A stretch of 56,623 nt of DNA from positions 1 to 56,623 of the forward strand of contig NZ_JAPMOU010000037.1 in assembly GCF_028858535.1 (NCBI RefSeq). Reading direction: 5' to 3'. Below, in pieces: positions 52,489 to 56,623 of the stretch. This stretch comes from Spartinivicinus poritis (GTDB lineage: Bacteria; Pseudomonadota; Gammaproteobacteria; Pseudomonadales; Zooshikellaceae). Under the pieces are notes generated by a model that was given only the letters and a program-made list of their open reading frames with translations, was not told the DNA's origin and searched no databases. Position 1 is the stretch's first letter. Every line of letters begins with the position of its first letter. A program made the position numbers and the translations under genes.

Positions 52489-52656
52489 ATGAAATGGATG
52501 TTTGATGTGCTAAGCGCTATTGGTGGCATGTTTGCTATTTATTTAGCACTTAGCTTGATTAATGAGGGAAACCTATGGAATCTAGTGATTACTGTCGTTT
52601 TTGTACTGGTGGTGTCTATAAAAGGCTGGAAAGATGGAGGAAATTATCAACTATGA
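52489..52656 (+). CDS. Small two-helix membrane protein (55 residues)
   Basis: Reads MKWMFDVLSAIGGMFAIYLA, then LSLINEGNLWN, LVITVVFVLVVSI and KGWKDGGNYQL. Two hydrophobic segments (about 7-23 and 31-45) joined by a short polar turn, with a basic end, fit a hairpin in the inner membrane. The ribosome binding site (AGAAGA, 11 bases upstream) is weak. It is the first substantial gene downstream of the sigma54 promoter at 52226 and so a likely target. No family recognised. Confidence 0.6.
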   Translation: MKWMFDVLSAIGGMFAIYLALSLINEGNLWNLVITVVFVLVVSIKGWKDGGNYQL

Positions 52657-52737
52657 ATGTGATAAATGAGTGTAAATTAAATTAAAAGATTTATTTAAAG
52701 TGTATACAGGGTGTAGTAAATTGAGGGATAATAGCCA

Positions 52738-52980
52738 GTGGAATATGTAAGAACCAATAACAACGCTGAAAGTTGTTCGTCGAACCTACTAAAGTGGATA
52801 TTAGATGAACTAAAAGCAGAAGAGCAAAAACAGCCTATCAAACAAGGTAATAGTTTAACGCTAGGTCTTTTGTCATACCATGCAACCTGCAATAAAAGGC
52901 ATGAAAAATTAATGCATGCTTACTTTGCATTAAAAAGAGAAAAAAATTTATCGAAAGCAGAAGCGATACTTAATTTATAA
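52738..52980 (+). CDS. Small protein of unknown function (80 residues)
   Basis: Starts at a GTG with GAGGGA 9 bases upstream. Product is hydrophilic, helical and rich in Lys, Asn, Leu and Glu (SSNLLKWILDELKAEEQKQP, AYFALKREKNLSKAEAILNL), with two cysteines, and no signal peptide. Not recognised. It follows the 55-residue gene by 81 bp in the same direction and may belong to the same sigma54-driven transcript. Confidence 0.5.
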   Translation: MEYVRTNNNAESCSSNLLKWILDELKAEEQKQPIKQGNSLTLGLLSYHATCNKRHEKLMHAYFALKREKNLSKAEAILNL

Positions 52981-52993
52981 ATATTTACTTAGT

Positions 52994-53083
52994 TTCACTA
53001 TACCTGTGGTGAAGTAAGACATGGAGTATCTAGTAGTAAGTTGTCTTACAATAGTGAAGGATTTCACCTGATATTGTCAGGTG
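52994..53083. ncRNA. Nested inverted repeats downstream of the small genes
   Basis: Outer arms TTCACTAT (52994-53001) and ATAGTGAA (53051-53058) enclose GTAAGACA (53014-53021) and TGTCTTAC (53042-53049); a further hairpin CACCTG/CAGGTG follows (53065-53083). Together they make a strongly foldable 90 bases just after the 80-residue gene. It could be a transcript end or a regulatory RNA. Confidence 0.4.
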
Positions 53084-53635
53084 CAGGTGAGCTATAATAA
53101 CCAGGTCTTTAAGCAGTAGATATTGGATCGTTTATTCAAGAATTAATTACTAGGTGTATTATGAAAAGGAATTATATTTTAACAGCAGTTTTCCTACCAT
53201 CTAAGCAGATATCATCCACTTCCTTAGCATGGGAGTGCATAAATTATTCATACCAGCAAAGCTTTATCCAGTTAATAAATATTAGCTGTAAAAAATAATA
53301 AAAGTTGGAAAGAAAAAACCGAAGTTGCTCTTGGGGCGGTAACCTTTGTTGATACTTATACCACCACTATATTATAAGCCTCGAATATCAACGTACGGTG
53401 GCTTGGTTGGCCAGTCATCCAGGACCACTTTGGCGCGGTAAACAGTGGTATTGGATAATAAAGATGCAATACCTTAATCAGCTAAAAACATTAAAGTGAA
53501 ATTGCACTTTGGTATAGGAGAATAATAGATGGATGTGCAGTCACAAATATCTACTACTCAGTAACTAGACGCTATAAGCAACAATACCAACATTAAAAAC
53601 AACCAAAAATAAAAGTTAAAAGGTAACTTATTCTT
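53084..53635. other. Intergenic region with a doubtful small ORF
   Basis: About 550 bp before the RHS gene. An ATG frame at 53161-53298 (45 codons, beginning MKRNYILTAVFLPSKQ) has an export-like start but no clear ribosome binding site. Around 53330-53490 several frames look weakly coding, as in a decayed gene, but nothing was identified. AAAAGG lies 13-18 bases before the RHS start. Confidence 0.35.
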
Positions 53636-55843
53636 ATGAAGAAGCGAATAAGCCTAGCGCTATTTTGCTTAGGCACCTCATTGCTATTTTCAGCTAATAA
53701 TACTTATGCACGTTCGGGATTTGTGGCAACCAAAGCCATAATAAAAAATAATATTGCAGTTGGAGATGTAAAATCAGACCCATTTCCTACCTTTAAACAA
53801 GCTCTAAATTGGGCGGCAGTAGAAGCAAGAAAAGTTTATGGCCGCCGATCTATTGCTGATAATTTAATGTTTTTAAAAGCAGGCAGCGCAAATGGTAAGC
53901 GTTACTGGGTCTATGCTGATAATGCTTTTAGACCCTATGTGCAACCTATAGAGTCACCAGAAGCTGTCAATTATGTTTGGAATGCAGACATTAGAGGCTG
54001 TCCCCATATTATAAAAAGAGGTGGACAAAGGGGTATTAGAGCTTATTTCAGTGACGACCGTGTGGCTATCATTGATTATAATTATTTTGGACAAAATCAA
54101 AATATCTACAATGGTACAGTATCAAAATCCTGCTCTTACCGTAGTGGCGCTAGTTACTCAGGCAAAGTCTATTTATTAAATACTGTAAAAATTTATGAAG
54201 TTGATCTCGGTAATGTAGAGCCACCAGAAGTACCAGCAACAGCCAAGCTTGAAAGACCACAAAAGGAGGAATTAGGCGACAAGCTCTGTAGTGGTAACCT
54301 TAAAAATAATCCCGTCAACGTGACCACAGGCAATAAATACCAGCCATTTAACCTACCGTTAGCTGATATAAAAATAGACAATACGATTCACTACAACAGT
54401 AAGTCCTCTGTAAGCGGTTTATTCGGTAAAAACCGCACATCACTACTTGATACCCATGTCACTGTTAATGACAACAAAGCAGTAATCCAAATGCCAGACG
54501 GCCAGATTTTGCACCTATATAAACAAGGTCATAAATGGGCGCGTATTGATGTCAATTTTGAACTGGTAAAAGCCACTGATGGATGGGTGTTAAAAGACAC
54601 AACTAGCAAGCGAAAACTGCACTTTAACAGTCGAGGGCAGTTAACGGCTATCACTCAGTTTAGAGGGTTCGTCACCAAGTTAATTTATACAAGTAGTGGT
54701 GTAATTAGCCAGGTACAAGATCACTATGGTACTGCGGTTGATGTGCAGCTAAACAATGGCGTTGTTAAGTCTTTAGCCCTGGTTGGTCAAGATAATGTGG
54801 TTAGTTTTGGCTACGATGGCAAAGGCAACCTAAGCACCATTACCCACAAAAACGATACTTACGAATTTAAATTTGATGATTCCCGCTACCCTCATGCACT
54901 GACCAAACGCTTAAAAAACAATAAAGAGCTGGCACGCTACGGATATGATAAAGAAGGACGAGTTGCTTATAGCCAAATTGGAGAAAAGACAGGGGAAGGA
55001 ACAGTTGTAAATAAGTTCACGTATGAATTTAAGGAAAATAAAACGATTGTTACCAACCCGCTAGGGAAGAAAACAACCTATCACTATGAGGTTTACCCAA
55101 CAGCTTTCAACATCACCAAAGTTGAAGGCCATAAGTCAAAAAACTGTATAGCAGCCAACCAAAACTATACCTATTACCCTAATGGTATGATTAAGTCGCA
55201 AACCGATTGGAAAGGCAATAAAACTACCTTTCAACATAATGCGCGAGGGCTAGAAGTTAAACGAGTTGAGGCAGAAGGAACTGAACAAGAAAGAGTTTTC
55301 TACACAACATGGCACGATACATTTGACACTCCACTAACCATTAACCAGGGCAACAAAACCCAAGCTTTTACTTATGATGATGAAGGGCGAGTCCACAATA
55401 AAATCACTCGCAAAAAAATAAATAGTGACCATCAAATTAACCCTCATGACGGCAGTGTTGATCCTGCACTAGTGGAACCAGAAGAGCCAGTAGAACCTGA
55501 AGAACCTATAGAAGTGCCTATCGAAACAGGTCCACCTGATGTCAAACCGTTGAAATCATTTCATATTCGTTCCTGGTACAACTTCGGAGCTTGGTCATGC
55601 AGAGAGAATCCAATCACTGTTAATGGTATTCCTGTTCAAAATAGCCGTATTTTATTAGACGAAGGTAAGCATGTTTTAAGTTTTAATAGCTCGTGCAGGT
55701 GTACAAGCAACATTACTTCAAGATGCTCTCTTAATGGTTACATTAAGATCACTGGCCCTAGCAATAATATAGAGCTGAATTTTGCAAACGGCACTAAGTA
55801 CTTCTCAACCAATCGTTATGGACGCTTAAAAGTAGGCTGGTAA
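53636..55843 (+). CDS. Secreted RHS/YD-repeat protein with DUF6531-like domain
   Basis: 735 residues, signal peptide 1-25 (cleavage TYARS). An N-terminal part (about 26-200) is unrecognised. From about 215 there is a DUF6531-like start (PVNVTTGNKYQPFNLPLADI) and then YD-repeat strands (FGYDGKGNLSTITHKNDTYE, YGYDKEGRVAYSQIGEKTGE, FTYDDEGRVHNKI). After an acidic Glu/Pro linker (about 620-645) comes a 95-residue cysteine-containing domain (SWYNFGAWSCREN, SFNSSCRCTSNITSRCSLNG) where RHS toxins usually vary. It lacks the full shell-closing core, so it may be a broken or specialised member. A second RHS gene follows. Confidence 0.85.
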   Translation: MKKRISLALFCLGTSLLFSANNTYARSGFVATKAIIKNNIAVGDVKSDPFPTFKQALNWAAVEARKVYGRRSIADNLMFLKAGSANGKRYWVYADNAFRPYVQPIESPEAVNYVWNADIRGCPHIIKRGGQRGIRAYFSDDRVAIIDYNYFGQNQNIYNGTVSKSCSYRSGASYSGKVYLLNTVKIYEVDLGNVEPPEVPATAKLERPQKEELGDKLCSGNLKNNPVNVTTGNKYQPFNLPLADIKIDNTIHYNSKSSVSGLFGKNRTSLLDTHVTVNDNKAVIQMPDGQILHLYKQGHKWARIDVNFELVKATDGWVLKDTTSKRKLHFNSRGQLTAITQFRGFVTKLIYTSSGVISQVQDHYGTAVDVQLNNGVVKSLALVGQDNVVSFGYDGKGNLSTITHKNDTYEFKFDDSRYPHALTKRLKNNKELARYGYDKEGRVAYSQIGEKTGEGTVVNKFTYEFKENKTIVTNPLGKKTTYHYEVYPTAFNITKVEGHKSKNCIAANQNYTYYPNGMIKSQTDWKGNKTTFQHNARGLEVKRVEAEGTEQERVFYTTWHDTFDTPLTINQGNKTQAFTYDDEGRVHNKITRKKINSDHQINPHDGSVDPALVEPEEPVEPEEPIEVPIETGPPDVKPLKSFHIRSWYNFGAWSCRENPITVNGIPVQNSRILLDEGKHVLSFNSSCRCTSNITSRCSLNGYIKITGPSNNIELNFANGTKYFSTNRYGRLKVGW

Positions 55844-55910
55844 GGCTAATTAATAAAAGAATGATTTTAATTTAATGCCAGATAATTAATGAAAATAAAT
55901 TAGGTTAAAC

Positions 55911-56623
55911 ATGAAATATAAAAAATTAATTGTTGCATTGGGGCTAACCAGTGCACTTCCTATGGTTCACGCAAACGCGGAGCAAAACGAAATACTCAGT
56001 TATTCCTACACCTACGACACCCACGGCCAGGTTAAAACCGTTGACGGTCCTCGGAAAGATGTAGAGGACATAACCACTTATGACTATGAGCAAGGTAATT
56101 TAACTAAGGTTACTAATGCATTAGGCCATACAACAGAAAGTAAGGATTTTCACGACTATTACGGCTTGCCTCAGACTCTAATTGATGTCAATGGCATTGT
56201 TACCAAGCTTGCTTATGATGAGCAAGGACGCTTAAAAACTAGCACTTTAAAAAGCAGTGCTGGCGATTTAACCACTACTTATGTTTATGATGATGCTACT
56301 GGCTTAGTCACCAAAATTAACCGGCCAGATGGTACTGAGACTAACTACGAATACGATGCATTTTTTAGGCTAAAGGCGACGTATAACGGCTTAGGGGAGC
56401 GTATCGAGTATGAGCTTGATGATATGGGCAATATCACCAAGCAAACCATTAAATACATGAACGGCACCATAGCCAAGCAGCATAGACAAGTATTCGACGA
56501 GCTAGGCCGAATTATTGAAAGCGTTAGTGCCAACGGTAAGAAAACCACGTTTACCTACGACCCGAACAGCAACCGCTTATCCATAATTAACCCGCTTAAA
56601 CGGACTAGTGGCCAGGCATTTGA
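55911..56623 (+). CDS. RHS/YD-repeat protein, 5' part (runs off the window)
   Basis: At least 237 residues with no stop before the window end. Signal peptide 1-22 (MKYKKLIVALGLTSALPMVH, then ANA). It goes straight into YD repeats (YSYTYDTHGQVKTVDGP, YDYEQGNLTKVTNALGHTTE, LAYDEQGRLKTSTLKSSAG, YEYDAFFRLKATYNGLGERI) with no DUF6531 domain. The gene starts 67 bp after the first RHS gene. Its base composition is somewhat richer in G/C than that gene. A toxin-type C-terminus and immunity gene, if any, would lie beyond this window. Confidence 0.9.
   Translation, partial: MKYKKLIVALGLTSALPMVHANAEQNEILSYSYTYDTHGQVKTVDGPRKDVEDITTYDYEQGNLTKVTNALGHTTESKDFHDYYGLPQTLIDVNGIVTKLAYDEQGRLKTSTLKSSAGDLTTTYVYDDATGLVTKINRPDGTETNYEYDAFFRLKATYNGLGERIEYELDDMGNITKQTIKYMNGTIAKQHRQVFDELGRIIESVSANGKKTTFTYDPNSNRLSIINPLKRTSGQAF

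Noticed and set aside
53330-53490. Weakly coding-like stretch before the RHS gene
   Set aside because: No frame stays open long enough and no family could be named; could be chance.
1-56623. CRISPR arrays, tRNA, rRNA, prophage or complete insertion sequences
   Set aside because: No regularly spaced direct repeats, no cloverleaf recognised, no transposase, integrase or phage structural genes found.

Overview
The window is about 56.6 kb of AT-rich chromosomal DNA, most likely from a marine or host-associated gammaproteobacterium. The rlmJ, mepA, tdk, cspA-type and hdfR/maoP genes are typical of Gammaproteobacteria. The low GC content and the many secreted proteins (trypsin-like protease, M14 carboxypeptidase, DM9-like and bulb-lectin proteins, RHS proteins) suggest an Oceanospirillales-like lineage such as Zooshikella/Spartinivicinus; that placement is inference. 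No rRNA, tRNA, CRISPR array, intact insertion sequence or phage was seen.

Layout. 0.2-7 kb: a NodB-like deacetylase, a DUF985 cupin, a DUF2058/gamma-glutamylcyclotransferase pair, two orphan periplasmic binding proteins, an AEC transporter and a LysR regulator. 7.6-20 kb: a secreted trypsin-like protease with a frayed 3' end, an unknown protein, a PepSY protein, a TetR/MFP/RND efflux locus with a clear operator, a ParB-like protein and a secreted M14 carboxypeptidase. 20.5-24 kb: a putative metal (manganese) exporter, rlmJ and mepA. 24-30.6 kb: an ABC sugar importer (binding protein and two permeases, no ATPase), a GH13 alpha-glucosidase and a LacI regulator, with a MITE-like element between the permease genes. 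30.7-35.5 kb: a CadC-like membrane regulator with a TPR-like part, a DM9-like secreted protein, a bulb-lectin protein and a cold-shock protein. 35.7-45 kb: tdk, another binding protein, a PlsC/CdsA pair, a ferredoxin reductase-like enzyme, a secreted protein behind a Fur box, the hdfR-maoP divergent pair and a RimB-RimK fusion.

The most unusual part is 45.4-53 kb, a signalling island. It encodes a 1141-residue protein in which an MFS transporter is fused to a histidine kinase and two receiver-like domains. A sigma54-dependent NtrC-type response regulator overlaps its soluble kinase gene. Divergent to the MFS-kinase gene is a micro-ORF with a near-perfect Shine-Dalgarno. Upstream of the response-regulator gene lie an 18-bp-arm dyad and, about 120 bp from its start site, a textbook -24/-12 promoter pointing away toward a 55-residue two-helix membrane protein and an 80-residue protein. 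This reads as a self-contained circuit: ligand transport or sensing, phosphorelay, and sigma54-driven small proteins. The ligand and outputs are unknown.

The right end (53.6 kb onward) holds two tandem RHS/YD-repeat genes, each with its own signal peptide; the second runs off the window. Starts were moved from the longest possible frame wherever a good ribosome binding site or domain boundary supported a shorter protein.
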